A stretch of DNA of 64,000 nt from contig NZ_CANMEZ010000006.1 of the NCBI RefSeq assembly GCF_947496985.1, forward strand, positions 124,001-188,000, given 5' to 3'. The stretch is from an uncultured Kordia sp. GTDB taxonomy: Bacteria; Bacteroidota; Bacteroidia; Flavobacteriales; Flavobacteriaceae. The notes below the pieces were generated by a model. That model was not told where the DNA came from. It saw nothing but the letters and a program-made list of their open reading frames with translations, and did not search any database. Below, piece by piece: positions 28,101 to 36,156 of this stretch (position 1 is its first letter; each line of letters starts with the position of its first letter). Position numbers and translations under genes: made by a program.

Positions 28101-29143
28101 TCATCATCGGTATCTATGTTTGAAATCCCAATAATTTCTAGATCATCCCAAAAATAATCTTCACTACTACTGCTTGCATCTGATCGTAATCTTATAATGG
28201 TGTTTGCATTTCCTACTGGAAGCGCAACAGATATAGTTTGATCCTCTTCATCATCATCATTAGGACATATTTGATCTCCATTTCTAGTCCAAAGCGTTGT
28301 AAAACTAGCACCTCCATTTGTAGATACTTCTACACTTACAAAATCGCCTGACTCAAAACCAGAAGAACTATCTTCACAGCGTCCAAGTATATTTAACGTA
28401 GCACTTATATAATCCGTTAAGTTTACGGCACGAGTAGCTCTACCAAAAGGAGTTCCCCCGTCCATAAATAATCTACCACCTGTAAAAGATGCTTCGCCTG
28501 TTGTAGTCCAATTACCCAACCAACCTGACCCACCAGAGTTGTTATTTGAACTAAAATCGTCTGATGCTACTGTTATTTGTAAGTTATAATTATAATCTTC
28601 AAGTTCTTGGCCATTAGCTATTGGCTCTTGGTTACCTGTTTCTAATACCCAATCTCCATTTTTACCTGTTATGTTGGTAGAGGCAGCAATAGATAAGCCT
28701 AATTGTTTTTGTAAATAGGCAACCGCTTGCTTTCCTTTTTCACCTTTGGCAAACTCACAGCCATAAATGTTGATTGTTTTTAGCTGTTGGCTGTTAGTCG
28801 TTAGTCTTTGGCTGATAAATTGAGCAATTTGCTCCTTTTGCAACCACTGCCCTTTTATATATAACTCGCCAGAGCGACCGTGTGAAATAATATAGTAACT
28901 GCCCTTTGAAGTTGTAAAAGCTGCTTTTAAAATTTCTGGTTGCGCAACTTCCTCATCAATGTAAAGGGATGATGAAGTTAATAGTACTCCATCACATGTT
29001 TTCACATTACTTTCACTAAATTTCGCATAATTAATGAAGTTTGTAAATTGATTTGAATTCACATTTTCGTTTACCTGTGAGTGAGAAATACAAGTAACTA
29101 ACAATACTGTTATTATTGTAGTTATTTTTTTTAATATATTCAT
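22181..29143 (-). CDS. Giant T9SS-exported protein: DUF4347, TSP3 repeats, C-terminal sorting domain
   Basis: 2320 residues. Signal peptide 1-23. A DUF4347-like domain (about 45-170) carries ISHGRSGELYI (H88), INIYGCEFAKGEKG (C129) and NGDWVLETG. Several jelly-roll-like domains follow. Between about 344 and 1540 there are four clusters of Asp-rich thrombospondin-3 calcium repeats (DSDNDGIPDNIEA, DIDDDNDGILDVDEG). Around 1530-1700 is a lamin-tail-like domain (VIISQIYENSGTNAIELTNI). The last ~85 residues are a T9SS type A sorting domain (VLGKQIQSW, KLSSGIYFVKLKSSQG). The protein should cross the outer membrane by T9SS and be anchored or released at the cell surface, plausibly as a Ca-dependent adhesin. 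It heads the operon with the OmpA protein and is divergent from the hybrid kinase gene. Confidence 0.93.
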   Translation of the reverse strand: MNILKKITTIITVLLVTCISHSQVNENVNSNQFTNFINYAKFSESNVKTCDGVLLTSSSLYIDEEVAQPEILKAAFTTSKGSYYIISHGRSGELYIKGQWLQKEQIAQFISQRLTTNSQQLKTINIYGCEFAKGEKGKQAVAYLQKQLGLSIAASTNITGKNGDWVLETGNQEPIANGQELEDYNYNLQITVASDDFSSNNNSGGSGWLGNWTTTGEASFTGGRLFMDGGTPFGRATRAVNLTDYISATLNILGRCEDSSSGFESGDFVSVEVSTNGGASFTTLWTRNGDQICPNDDDEEDQTISVALPVGNANTIIRLRSDASSSSEDYFWDDLEIIGISNIDTDDDGIPDNVDIDDDNDGILDVDEGFTSTQSSIAFATVTTTSTTNATFSYTQATPNLVGTFTSSGNAFNIGGGSGNINEHNGNKTFDWQFTNGALFDFAMSISSILWDGSGRNRVGNFRLTLDDGTIIDNPTGTVSTTLTGFPNIEGDLGTSTINGDLYYGDINQNANQGDGYIVFSTAIQNQITAGGGIVRIQFNQNTTRAFGAGFGLSFAGSFAVTTILDTDNDGIINSLDLDSDNDGIPDNIEAFTTQNYVVPSYVVGNNGLHNNYDATGGDNALNATSIVTLPNTDGIGDPDYLDLDSDGDGIFDIVESGLANNDSDNDGDTDGAVGTNGLDNDTAVESIDDYTDVNGLAHDNTNFLLADVDNDTDADGNNASPTTTDLDYRDDSFDLDTDNDGINDNVDIDDDNDGILDVDEGITTTTFFFTETFGTGGALETNLNPNVLSGDSYEGISTSMPGTWSQTDQGGNVDGAGNTNGRYLALDNNTQTLVYQRTGITVPTGSLLSFSARVANLEGVGAEPDASLVIRDASNNILSSVALNLPNSSVDQWQTISLNFTSPTTTITLQIENLETNTSGNVIGLDELQISSIAGQSLDTDMDGIINSLDLDSDNDGIPDNIEAFTTQGYVVPSYVVGNNGLHNNYDATGGDNDLNATSIVTLPNTDSSNDAIPDWLDLDSDNDGIFDIVESGLANNDSDNDGDTDGTVGTNGLDNDAAIESVDDYTDVNGLAHDNTNFLLADADNDTNTDGTNAAPLGIDLDFRDNSNDECDASISSNLDTDGDGVTDICDIDDDNDGILDVDEGLAVAPFVIDFNTSNENWEYDDPQNGGLGFDNGDGSVTHSPTGIVDGCTYQIGGTAPPTVIPPSPTGSNFILGSDQFGGVTFFQNTSDLNQDVSASLDQNLTFYWINGSFNNSGFQITNTMNISLRGGGTVINSTIDVSGLAFNGWQLLTVPLTDANWSGSLSDLQNVLGDLDRIRIEPEHVSGTASNCVSNEYFAIDDIIFSTPSSSLNSDNDTIPDYLDLDSDNDGIPDNIEAQTTQGYKPPNTDDAVTYLANNGLNSAYIAANNGGTNGLTPVNTDTTDTVDYLDLDSDNDGIFDIAESGLANNDSDNDGDTDGAVGTNGLDNDAAIESADNYTDVNGLAHDNTNFLLADTDNDTDADGSNAIPLKFDLDYRDYASDVIISQIYENSGTNAIELTNIGSEVIPAGTVNIIYYANTNGDQTGITPTSVYTVAASIAVNSSILIESTSFSGATIINSPTREVNAGITNFEGGNDIVALSLSTDNTAWANSYEVIEGFTNITSYVRNDNVLINNPVFTASEWTAFVDDNLDPYRVIGLGGPERHPHDPLLSEVNTSIADKNQGLGYHRTGTTVRSGTAWSNGLPDRSRSVSVDEDYNHTGSTFSARGLTVNNNSKLAITDNALIVTDNITLSSTDDEIRLVGNSQLVSTHTNGSLVTGAGKLYVDQNSEVPSTYRYNYFSSPVNSIGTSTYTVADVFKDGSTPLSSNSTAVNINFTGGFNGATTMPISIAEYWIYTFGATANWTQELSGGTIPQTDGVIFKGPGQAQNYTFVGTPKDGTMQTTVAADTDYLVGNPYASAMSVQRFLEDNLTSTTGAVYFWEQKESINGDIDQNSHNYDGYVGGYAIRNIAMGLAANNPLNTTNDNLGIAGLGSGPYREPGAYIPIGQGFFVEGSATGGIVEFNNSQREYVLEGTNSVFFRNGGNNTSYTENNETTESTNTSSLPIIKLGMDYVNQDNLDLHQQIGISFLQTNSFAFDVGYDATLADGVITGFHWDFENDDEKYAIAGVQEISTDLEVPLTIKMGYTGSIRIRIDEWANVNRNVYLIDKLNNIDYLISDVPADIFLNAGSYTDRYVLAFRINGTLTTEEFTASEFYVYTEDATQDIMIVNTNLVQIENVQLYDVLGKQIQSWNIALKHKEGNKLRLKTNKLSSGIYFVKLKSSQGVTEKKVYLGF
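24641..24827 (-). repeat. Long internal coding repeat of the giant protein, copy 1
   Basis: Encodes the block DGIF-D-I-ESGLANNDSDND through DVNGLAHDNTNFLLAD. Most bases match the copies at 25889-26072 and 27020-27200, a likely substrate for recombination. Confidence 0.8.
25889..26072 (-). repeat. Long internal coding repeat of the giant protein, copy 2
   Basis: Same block as 24641-24827 with scattered silent and replacement changes. It is followed by a second repeated block (26118-26287) that recurs at 27243-27410 and encodes NNGLHNNYDATGGDN. Confidence 0.8.
27020..27200 (-). repeat. Long internal coding repeat of the giant protein, copy 3
   Basis: Third copy of the ESGLANNDSDND/DVNGLAHDNTN block, again followed by the NNGLHNNYDATGGDN block at 27243-27410. 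Confidence 0.8.
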
Positions 29144-29396
29144 TTTACCATTCTAATTTTAATGGCATCAAGCAATTTTCTAAGTATTACCTAATGCTAT
29201 TTAATTAGTAAACAATATCTTTAATATCATTCTATACATACATGGTATTTCAGTTTTAAACTTTCTCATTTACTGCACTAAGTGTCTCAAAACGGTTAAA
29301 TAGTTTCTTTTTTTCGTCAATTATCAAGTTTTATCGTTTTTAATAGGAAATCAAAGATTGTTTCTCTAATTTTCTTTTGTCAAAACCCCCTTAATT

Positions 29397-32231
29397 ATGA
29401 CAATTTTTTCAAACGTATTATTAAATACATTTATGTTATTTAATTTATGTCAACTAGACGCGTCTGTACGGAATGATTCTTTACAGTTTGAGGAGGAGTA
29501 TCAGCAAATTTTCAAAAAAGGAAATGTTATTCCCATAAAACAAACTGAGAAGAAATTTCATCAACTTTTATTTCAAATGAAGGAACGGGAAGAAGCTTCT
29601 ACACGAACTGTTAAAGTTAAATGTTGGCTAGAATTATTGAACATTAATGGTGCTTTAGGCAATTATGATTCTATTCCATATTACAAAGAAAACATCTTAA
29701 AAAACGCTGATAAACCAATACATTTAGGAAAACTGTATCAGTATTTATCGAGAGTAGAAAATGCCAAAGCTAATTTTGAGCTTTTATTGGAATACTCAGA
29801 TAAAGCCTTGGGTTATTATAAAGAGGTTGAGGATCCCTACTATTCTGATTTTTTTTTAATAGAGTTGCTTGACTTTTATCCTTTTTCTTCAAAAGAAACT
29901 AGGAGTGAAATTATTTCAATATTAGAGCAACGTTATAATGCTTTAGATGTTAAGCCCATTATAAAACTAAAGATCCGTAATAGACTAGTAAAATTTCTTT
30001 TATCTGAAGATAAATATGAACCTGCTTTAGATTTATTGAAGAAAACAGACACTAGTTCTTTTAGTTCAAATAGATATGAAAGACAACTTTACTTTTCAAG
30101 TTTTTCATCAGCTTATCTTGGTCTTAAACAATATGATAGTGCAATTATAACTCTAAAAAGCGGCTATACTGAAAAGGGTTTTATAATAGGTAAACGCAAT
30201 GAGATTTTGAAGTATTTAAAATTAGCTAAAATATACTTTGAAAAAGGAGAATATAGAAAGGCAAAATATTATACTGACCAAATAGAAGCGTTTGGTATTA
30301 TGGGCATAAATGAACTTGAGCTAAAAATATCTTTTTTAAAGTTAAAATATAGATTAAGTAAAATTTCTGAGGATTGGAAGAGTGCTCATAATTACTTTAA
30401 TGAAATTACGAAAATAGAAGAACTCAATTATACTACAATACAAAAAAAACAGACTGCAATTATTCGTCATCGATTAAAAAAGGATCAAGATTTAAAAAGA
30501 TTGGAATATTTAAGACAGCAAGAAAAGTTATCCAATATCGAAGAAATAAAATCTTTGATTTTAATCACTTTAATAATAATCATTTCCTTAATACTTCTTT
30601 TTGTTTCTATCTATTTAACACATAAGAGAAAAAATTTAGAAACTAAAATGGCATTGAAGCATCAAAAAGAAGTTTCTTCTTTGAAAAATACATTTATTCA
30701 AAATTTATCTCACGAATTTAGAACACCGATCAATATTATTATAGGTTATTTTTCATTAATTAAAACAAGAACTTTTCAACCTGAAAAAGCAGCTGAATAT
30801 GCAAATATTGGTATTAAAAAAGGAAATGAACTTGTAGAAACTCTCAACAATTTCTTAACTATTCTTAGAGCGGAAGAAAATCAAGAAACACTAAGGCGCG
30901 ATTCTATTACTTCTCTCGAAATGAGAGAGTTTATATATAACGTTGTAAATTCTTTTTCTATAATTTCTGAACTCCATAACATTTCACTTCGCTTCTCCTC
31001 TAATATTCAGAAAAAAACTCCTGTTGAATTTAATTATGATTATTTACAAAAGATTTTAGAGAATCTTATATCAAATGCAATTAAATTTTCAAAGTCTGAC
31101 TCTTCGGTTTATGTAACAGCTAATATAGCGGATAACCAATTACATCTACTTGTTAAGGATGAAGGTGTAGGGATTTTAAAGAATGAGCAAAGTTTAATTT
31201 TTGATCGCTTTTTTCAATCAGAAAAAAATAAATCTCAAGGTGGTTTTGGAATTGGGCTTTCTTTGGTAAAACAGCTTACAAACGATCTTAACGGAAAAAT
31301 TACTGTTTCTAGTAAGTTAAATATAGGAACTATCTTTAAAACCTCTCTTCCATTAATATTAGAAACTCCAGAGTTATATATTTCTAATGAAAACTCAGAT
31401 TCTTTTGAAAAAATTGAAATTCCAATAAATTTGGCTTTAATAGATTCAGACTCTAAAGATGATTCTAAAAAAGAATTGCCCAAAATTCTGATTATAGACG
31501 ACAGTTTAGAAATGGGGAAATACTTGCAAGAAATTCTTTCTCCTTTTGCTAAATGTTCTTATACATTTAATGGCAATGAAGGTTTACTAAAAGTCAAAAA
31601 TGAAAAATTTGATTTAATTATTTCAGATTATAAAATGCCAATTTGTGATGGATTTCAATTTAAGAAAGCTCTTAACAACATTGAGTCATACAATACAACA
31701 CCTTTCTTAATTATGAGTGGATTTCCAATTGATTTTGGACATGAGGAAAATATTAAATTAAAAATTAATGAATATATACTAAAACCTTTTTCTGAAACTG
31801 AAATTATTGCAAGAGTAAAAATATTACTTGAAAACCATGTTTATATAGACAAATTATTTGACGTAAATGAAAAGAATAAAAATTTAATACCTGATGAAGA
31901 TTTTGCCAAATTAATGGTGAAGATTAATAAAATCATTTTAGGAAATTTAAAAAATCAAAACTTTAATGTAAAAAAACTCGCTAAAGAAGTAGGTCTAAGC
32001 GAAACAAAATTGTATAGACTTATTAAGTCTAAAACCTCGAATACTCCTGTGCAAATAATTTTAGAAATTCGTTTATTGAAGTCATATGAGTTAATTAAAA
32101 ATCAATCTAAAAAAACACTTGATGAAACCATGTATGAAGTAGGAATTCATAGCAAGTCTTATTTTAGAAAAGTATTTTTAAAGCGTTTTGGAATCAAGCC
32201 TGGGGAAATGTTTAAAAAGCACAAAACATAA
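29397..32231 (+). CDS. Hybrid sensor histidine kinase / response regulator with AraC-type HTH
   Basis: One-protein two-component system (944 residues). N-terminal TPR-like helical repeats (about 30-380), one membrane segment (about 385-411), HisKA with LSHEFRTPINIIIGY (H439), and HATPase_c with ENLISNAIKFS, KDEGVGI and GGFGIGLSL. A receiver follows with LIISDYKMP (phospho-acceptor D744), then an AraC-family HTH at the C-terminus (NVKKLAKEVGLSETKLYRLI ... SYFRKVFLKRFGIKPGEM). The TPR sensor lies outside the Reg_prop layout of classical polysaccharide HTCS regulators, and its N-terminal signal is short. It is divergent (253 bp) from the giant T9SS/OmpA operon, the obvious regulatory target. Confidence 0.93.
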   Translation: MTIFSNVLLNTFMLFNLCQLDASVRNDSLQFEEEYQQIFKKGNVIPIKQTEKKFHQLLFQMKEREEASTRTVKVKCWLELLNINGALGNYDSIPYYKENILKNADKPIHLGKLYQYLSRVENAKANFELLLEYSDKALGYYKEVEDPYYSDFFLIELLDFYPFSSKETRSEIISILEQRYNALDVKPIIKLKIRNRLVKFLLSEDKYEPALDLLKKTDTSSFSSNRYERQLYFSSFSSAYLGLKQYDSAIITLKSGYTEKGFIIGKRNEILKYLKLAKIYFEKGEYRKAKYYTDQIEAFGIMGINELELKISFLKLKYRLSKISEDWKSAHNYFNEITKIEELNYTTIQKKQTAIIRHRLKKDQDLKRLEYLRQQEKLSNIEEIKSLILITLIIIISLILLFVSIYLTHKRKNLETKMALKHQKEVSSLKNTFIQNLSHEFRTPINIIIGYFSLIKTRTFQPEKAAEYANIGIKKGNELVETLNNFLTILRAEENQETLRRDSITSLEMREFIYNVVNSFSIISELHNISLRFSSNIQKKTPVEFNYDYLQKILENLISNAIKFSKSDSSVYVTANIADNQLHLLVKDEGVGILKNEQSLIFDRFFQSEKNKSQGGFGIGLSLVKQLTNDLNGKITVSSKLNIGTIFKTSLPLILETPELYISNENSDSFEKIEIPINLALIDSDSKDDSKKELPKILIIDDSLEMGKYLQEILSPFAKCSYTFNGNEGLLKVKNEKFDLIISDYKMPICDGFQFKKALNNIESYNTTPFLIMSGFPIDFGHEENIKLKINEYILKPFSETEIIARVKILLENHVYIDKLFDVNEKNKNLIPDEDFAKLMVKINKIILGNLKNQNFNVKKLAKEVGLSETKLYRLIKSKTSNTPVQIILEIRLLKSYELIKNQSKKTLDETMYEVGIHSKSYFRKVFLKRFGIKPGEMFKKHKT

Positions 32232-32562
32232 CCTATTCTTTAGTAACAAACAAAGATTTCATCTATGGAAGAAGTAAAGATAAACGAGTTGATGCGTTAT
32301 TTTTTATTCAATAGCATTATGCAGAAATATAATCGTGAATAACGTAAGTTCGACGCAAGAATCTAAATATATTTTATAGAAAAGAGTAGAATATTTAACA
32401 AGTTAAATTATTGGCATCACTAATATTTTGGATTAAATTAAGACATCCTCATTTTCAACATTATAGGAGACTATCAAAGTACTATATCTTTTTAGCACAT
32501 TGAGCAGAGCTGAAATGTGCTAAAAAGAATGTCACAGTTATATCTGATGCAAAATTCGTGTA
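32232..32562. other. 331-bp convergent intergenic region with a long hairpin
   Basis: No gene longer than 25 codons is seen. The region ends with an inverted repeat (32488-32501/32514-32527: CTTTTTAGCACATT and its complement, 12-base loop) close to the stop of the PLP-enzyme gene. It may terminate one or both converging transcripts, although the T and A runs form the base of the stem rather than a tail. Confidence 0.45.
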
Positions 32563-33720
32563 TTATTTCTTTTTTGCCTTTTTAATTGCTTGTTTTATGT
32601 CTGAAATGAGATCTTTCTTCTCCTCAATTCCAACTGAAAAACGAATCAATCCGTCTGCAATTCCTTGTTTTTTACGTTCTTCAGGAGTTAATAAGGCGTG
32701 TGAAGTTTGTGTTGGACTCAACATGGTACTTTCTACTCCAGCCAAACTCATTGAAGGTTTAATAAGTTGTAACGATTTGAAAAATTTTGAAACATCATAA
32801 TCAGGTTTCAATTCAAAAGATAGCATTCCGCCAAAACCAGCCATTTGCGATTTTGCCAATTCATAATCTCCATGTGATTTTAAACCTGGATAATACACTT
32901 TTGTAACCGCTTCATATTTTTCTAAGAAATTTGCGAGTTTGAGTGCATTTTTATTTTGTTCCTTTACACGAATTCCTAAGGTCTTCATACTTCTTTCCAA
33001 CATCCAAACGGTAAAATCACTTAAGCTTCCTCCAAGGTTTTTTCCTAATTGAAAAATACGATCCATGTGTGCTGCAGAAGCCGCAACAGCACCAGCTAAT
33101 ATATCACTATGCCCTCCAAAATATTTTGTTGCACTGTGAATAATGATGTCAATTCCCATGGTAGCTGGCAACTGATTTACAGGACTTGCAAATGTGTTGT
33201 CAATCATCGTTACCAAATTGTGCTTTTTAGCAAGTTTGGCAACTTTTCGAATATCCGTAATCTTCAACAAAGGATTCGAAGGTGTTTCTATATAAATAAC
33301 TTTTGTATTTTTCTTAATCGCCTTTTTAAAATCTTTGATCGCTAAACTTTCTGTAAACGTATATTCAATTCCGTATTTATCAAATTCTTCCAATACTAAA
33401 TTCATCGTTCCGCCATACAAGGCATTTTGCAATACAACATGATCACCTTTATGCAAAAATGCTAATAGACTTGTACTTACGGCAGCCATTCCACTACCAA
33501 AAATCATAGCAGCTTCGGTATGTTCTAACGCAGCTACTTTTCGTGATAATGCTTGCTGGTTTGGTGTGTTAAAGTATCTTGGATAGCGTTTTTCATCAAT
33601 ATCTTCAAAAGCATATGAACTACTTAAATAAATTGGAGAAACAGCTCCTTTGAACTGTTTATCTTCTACTTCTCCTGTATGTGTACAGACTGTGTTGAGT
33701 CCTAAATTCTTTTTCTTCAT
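32563..33720 (-). CDS. Cys/Met metabolism PLP-dependent enzyme (cystathionine gamma-synthase/lyase type)
   Basis: 385-residue gamma-family PLP enzyme of trans-sulfuration. Motifs: RYFNTPNQQALSRKVAALE, phosphate-binding FGSGMAAVST, LYGGTMNLV (aromatic stacking Tyr), DNTFASPVNQ, and the PLP lysine in HSATKYFGGHSD (K199). The C-terminal SVGIE signature is present. Sequence cannot separate cystathionine gamma-synthase, cystathionine gamma-lyase and methionine gamma-lyase. A gamma-lyase needs a Cys-region not resolved here. Monocistronic; downstream hairpin at 32488-32527. Confidence 0.9.
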   Translation of the reverse strand: MKKKNLGLNTVCTHTGEVEDKQFKGAVSPIYLSSSYAFEDIDEKRYPRYFNTPNQQALSRKVAALEHTEAAMIFGSGMAAVSTSLLAFLHKGDHVVLQNALYGGTMNLVLEEFDKYGIEYTFTESLAIKDFKKAIKKNTKVIYIETPSNPLLKITDIRKVAKLAKKHNLVTMIDNTFASPVNQLPATMGIDIIIHSATKYFGGHSDILAGAVAASAAHMDRIFQLGKNLGGSLSDFTVWMLERSMKTLGIRVKEQNKNALKLANFLEKYEAVTKVYYPGLKSHGDYELAKSQMAGFGGMLSFELKPDYDVSKFFKSLQLIKPSMSLAGVESTMLSPTQTSHALLTPEERKKQGIADGLIRFSVGIEEKKDLISDIKQAIKKAKKK

Positions 33721-33768
33721 GAACTTAATTTTCGTTGCTTCTAAATTACAAAACTGCTCTTTATAAAC

Positions 33769-35178
33769 CTAGACTTTCACAGCTTTCCATTTTCCTCTTT
33801 TAAAGACGAGCATTCCAACAATAGCGATTAAAACTTCTGCAGCTGTTATTGCCCAGAACACACCTTTTGGTCCAAATTCAAAGTGAATTGCCATCAAGTA
33901 TGCAAATGGTAATTGAAATAACCAGAAACATAAAAAGTTAATATATGTTGGTGTTTTGGTGTCTCCTGCGCCATTAAACGACTGAATAATTACCATAGCA
34001 TATCCGTAAAAAATATAGCCAGCAGCAACTACTTGTAAACACAAGGCTCCGTTTACTACAACGACAGTTTCTGAAGTAAATAATTCAATAATTTCTTTAG
34101 CAAATACTAAATAGATTACAGAAACGATTCCCATAAACCAAGCATTGTATTTTCCGGTTTTCCAAACTGATGTTTCTGCGCGTTCTGGCTGTTTTGCACC
34201 TAAATTTTGACCTACTAAGGTAGCTGCGGCATTACTCATTCCCCAACATGGTAATAGAGTAAACATAACAACACGAATAGCAATGGTATATCCTGCTAAG
34301 ACATCGCTCCCAAATTCAGACATGATACGCATTAGAAATATCCAACTAGAAGTTCCAATGATAAATTGTCCAATGCCGCCAAGCGATATTTTGAGTAAAT
34401 TCAACATAATTTTGGATTGAATTACTAAGTCTTTCAATTTAATTTTTATCACACTCCAACCATAAAATAGAATTCCTAGTTGAAACAATACAGCACTTCC
34501 ACGCCCAATCGTTGTTGCAATTGCAGCTCCTTCTACTCCAAAAGCAGGAATTGGACCTAATCCGAAAATAAATATTGGATCTAATATAATATTGAGTCCA
34601 TTTGATAAAATCAATGCTTTCATAGCAATAGAAGCATTTCCTGCGCCTCTAAAGATTGCGTTGATTAAAAATAAAAGCATGATGGTGACATTTCCACCTA
34701 ATAAAATTTGAGTATAGCCGTATCCTTCTTCAATAAGTTCGGGTTCGCCACCCATGAGTCCTAAAATTTCTTTTGGATACATGATTCCGATGACACTCAC
34801 AATACTTGCAATGAAAACACCTAAAAATAATGCCTGAACTGCTACTTTTGAAGCACCTTCTGGATCTTTTTCTCCAATTCGTCGAGCAACCATTGCAGTG
34901 GCAGCCATACTAACTCCAATAGCGACTGCATATACTAAAGTAACGACAGATTCTGTCAATCCAATAGTTGCAACTGCATTGGTACTAATTTGCGAAACAA
35001 AGGCGATATCTACAATGGCAAATATAGATTCCATGAGCATTTCTAAAATCATGGGAATGGAAAGCATAAAAATTGCTTTTCGAATACTTCCTGTCGTAAA
35101 ATCGTTTTGAGAACCTTTTAAAGCTTCTTTAAAATATGAGTAAAATTGTTTGATTGATAATTTATGGTCTTGTGACAT
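33769..35178 (-). CDS. MATE-family efflux transporter
   Basis: 469 residues with 12 predicted spans in two homologous halves. Typical MATE features include FMLSIPMILEMLMESIF at the first span, GLTESVVTLVYAVAIGVSMA, and in the second half ISLGGIGQFIIGTSSWIFLM and NAAATLVGQNLGAKQPERAE. It should export cationic drugs or metabolites using Na+ or H+. It appears monocistronic; its promoter region (35179-35400) has a GTCGAT-AAGC-ATCGAC hairpin (35237-35252) and two ACGTCA direct repeats. Confidence 0.92.
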   Translation of the reverse strand: MSQDHKLSIKQFYSYFKEALKGSQNDFTTGSIRKAIFMLSIPMILEMLMESIFAIVDIAFVSQISTNAVATIGLTESVVTLVYAVAIGVSMAATAMVARRIGEKDPEGASKVAVQALFLGVFIASIVSVIGIMYPKEILGLMGGEPELIEEGYGYTQILLGGNVTIMLLFLINAIFRGAGNASIAMKALILSNGLNIILDPIFIFGLGPIPAFGVEGAAIATTIGRGSAVLFQLGILFYGWSVIKIKLKDLVIQSKIMLNLLKISLGGIGQFIIGTSSWIFLMRIMSEFGSDVLAGYTIAIRVVMFTLLPCWGMSNAAATLVGQNLGAKQPERAETSVWKTGKYNAWFMGIVSVIYLVFAKEIIELFTSETVVVVNGALCLQVVAAGYIFYGYAMVIIQSFNGAGDTKTPTYINFLCFWLFQLPFAYLMAIHFEFGPKGVFWAITAAEVLIAIVGMLVFKRGKWKAVKV

Positions 35179-35293
35179 TTTATAAAATTATATATTGAAA
35201 TTTAGCGACGTCAAGAAAATTACGTCACTTTAAAGGGTCGATAAGCATCGACGGGTTCCGAATATATATTATCTACAGTTCCATAAGAATGCA

Positions 35294-35340
35294 AATATCG
35301 CTTTTTTTTCGGATTATGCAAATCTTAAAAAAGCGATATT
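35294..35340 (-). terminator. 14-bp inverted repeat downstream of glutathione peroxidase
   Basis: Perfect arms AATATCGCTTTTTT and AAAAAAGCGATATT with a 19-base loop, between the gpx stop (35401) and the MATE start (35178), both on the minus strand. It lacks a trailing T-run, so a terminator role is likely but not certain. Confidence 0.45.
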
Positions 35341-35400
35341 GTTATGTTATACTAATTTGTGATAAGAATTTTTAGTACTCATCATGAATTAAAAATCATT

Positions 35401-36012
35401 TTATTTTCCTTCTATCCAAGCCAATACAGCTTCGTCATTTGGTAATGTTTTTGGGGAAATCACTTTTTCTAATTCACCATTTGCGTTTACCAAATACTTT
35501 TGAAAATTCCATGCTACTTCTGAATCTACTAAACCATTTAGTGATTTTTCTGTTAAGAATTGATATACTTCATGCATATCATCTCCTTTTACAGAAATTT
35601 TACTCATCATCGGAAACGTTACCCCATAATTAGCTTTACAGAATTTTGCAATTTGCTGATCACTTCCAGGTTCTTGTGCTCCAAAGTTGTTAGCAGGAAA
35701 ACCAATGATAGTAAAATTTTGGTCTTTATATTTGTTGTAAACTTCTTGTAATTGCTCATATTGTGGTGTTAACCCACATTCAGAAGCTGTATTTACAAAC
35801 ATTACTTTTTTTCCTTTTAAATCAGCTAATTTAAAATCGTTTCCAGCGATATCTTTCACTGCGAACTGATGAATTGATCCTTTTTCCATAGTTTTTTCGG
35901 GCGTTGTTTTTTTCGTTGTTTCTTCGTTAGCAACAGTCTCTTTTGATTTTTCTTTCGGTTTCGATGTACAACTTACAGTACATAAAACGAGTAGTAGCAT
36001 TAAAATTCTCAT
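35401..36012 (-). CDS. Lipoprotein glutathione peroxidase-like thiol peroxidase
   Basis: 203 residues. Exported lipoprotein: signal MRILMLLLVLCTVSC with lipobox Cys15, a charged linker (about 17-44), then a thioredoxin-fold GPx domain. Peroxidatic Cys is in NTASECGLTPQY (C79), FPANNFGAQEPGS supplies the conserved Gln, and AWNFQKYLV supplies Trp/Asn. A second Cys in KFCKANYGVTFPM (C125) is at the resolving position of thioredoxin-dependent GPx. It is therefore probably a membrane-anchored, periplasm-facing peroxidase using thioredoxin-like reductants rather than glutathione, which fits a bacillithiol organism. Confidence 0.9.
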   Translation of the reverse strand: MRILMLLLVLCTVSCTSKPKEKSKETVANEETTKKTTPEKTMEKGSIHQFAVKDIAGNDFKLADLKGKKVMFVNTASECGLTPQYEQLQEVYNKYKDQNFTIIGFPANNFGAQEPGSDQQIAKFCKANYGVTFPMMSKISVKGDDMHEVYQFLTEKSLNGLVDSEVAWNFQKYLVNANGELEKVISPKTLPNDEAVLAWIEGK

Positions 36013-36156
36013 TAGGTTTTCTATTTTGTGTAAAAATACGAAAGTATTTATTTAGAGATTGGATACTTTTGAAAATATTATTGTGATATTTAGTTTTGAA
36101 ATCCATTAGTATAAAGTCTATATACACACTAATGCTATTAAGAATAATTTATGATT

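Noticed and set aside
27660-28157. A 165-residue plus-strand ORF inside the giant protein gene
   Set aside because: Antisense shadow of the Asp-rich repeats; the residue pattern is Ser/Pro/Leu-rich, as expected from reverse-frame TSP3 codons.
32272-32350. A 25-codon ORF after the hybrid kinase gene
   Set aside because: Too short and without support; likely random.
32488-32527. Hairpin CTTTTTAGCACATT as a classical terminator
   Set aside because: T-run is before, and A-run after, the stem on both strands, so it does not have the standard terminator order; noted only as a structure.
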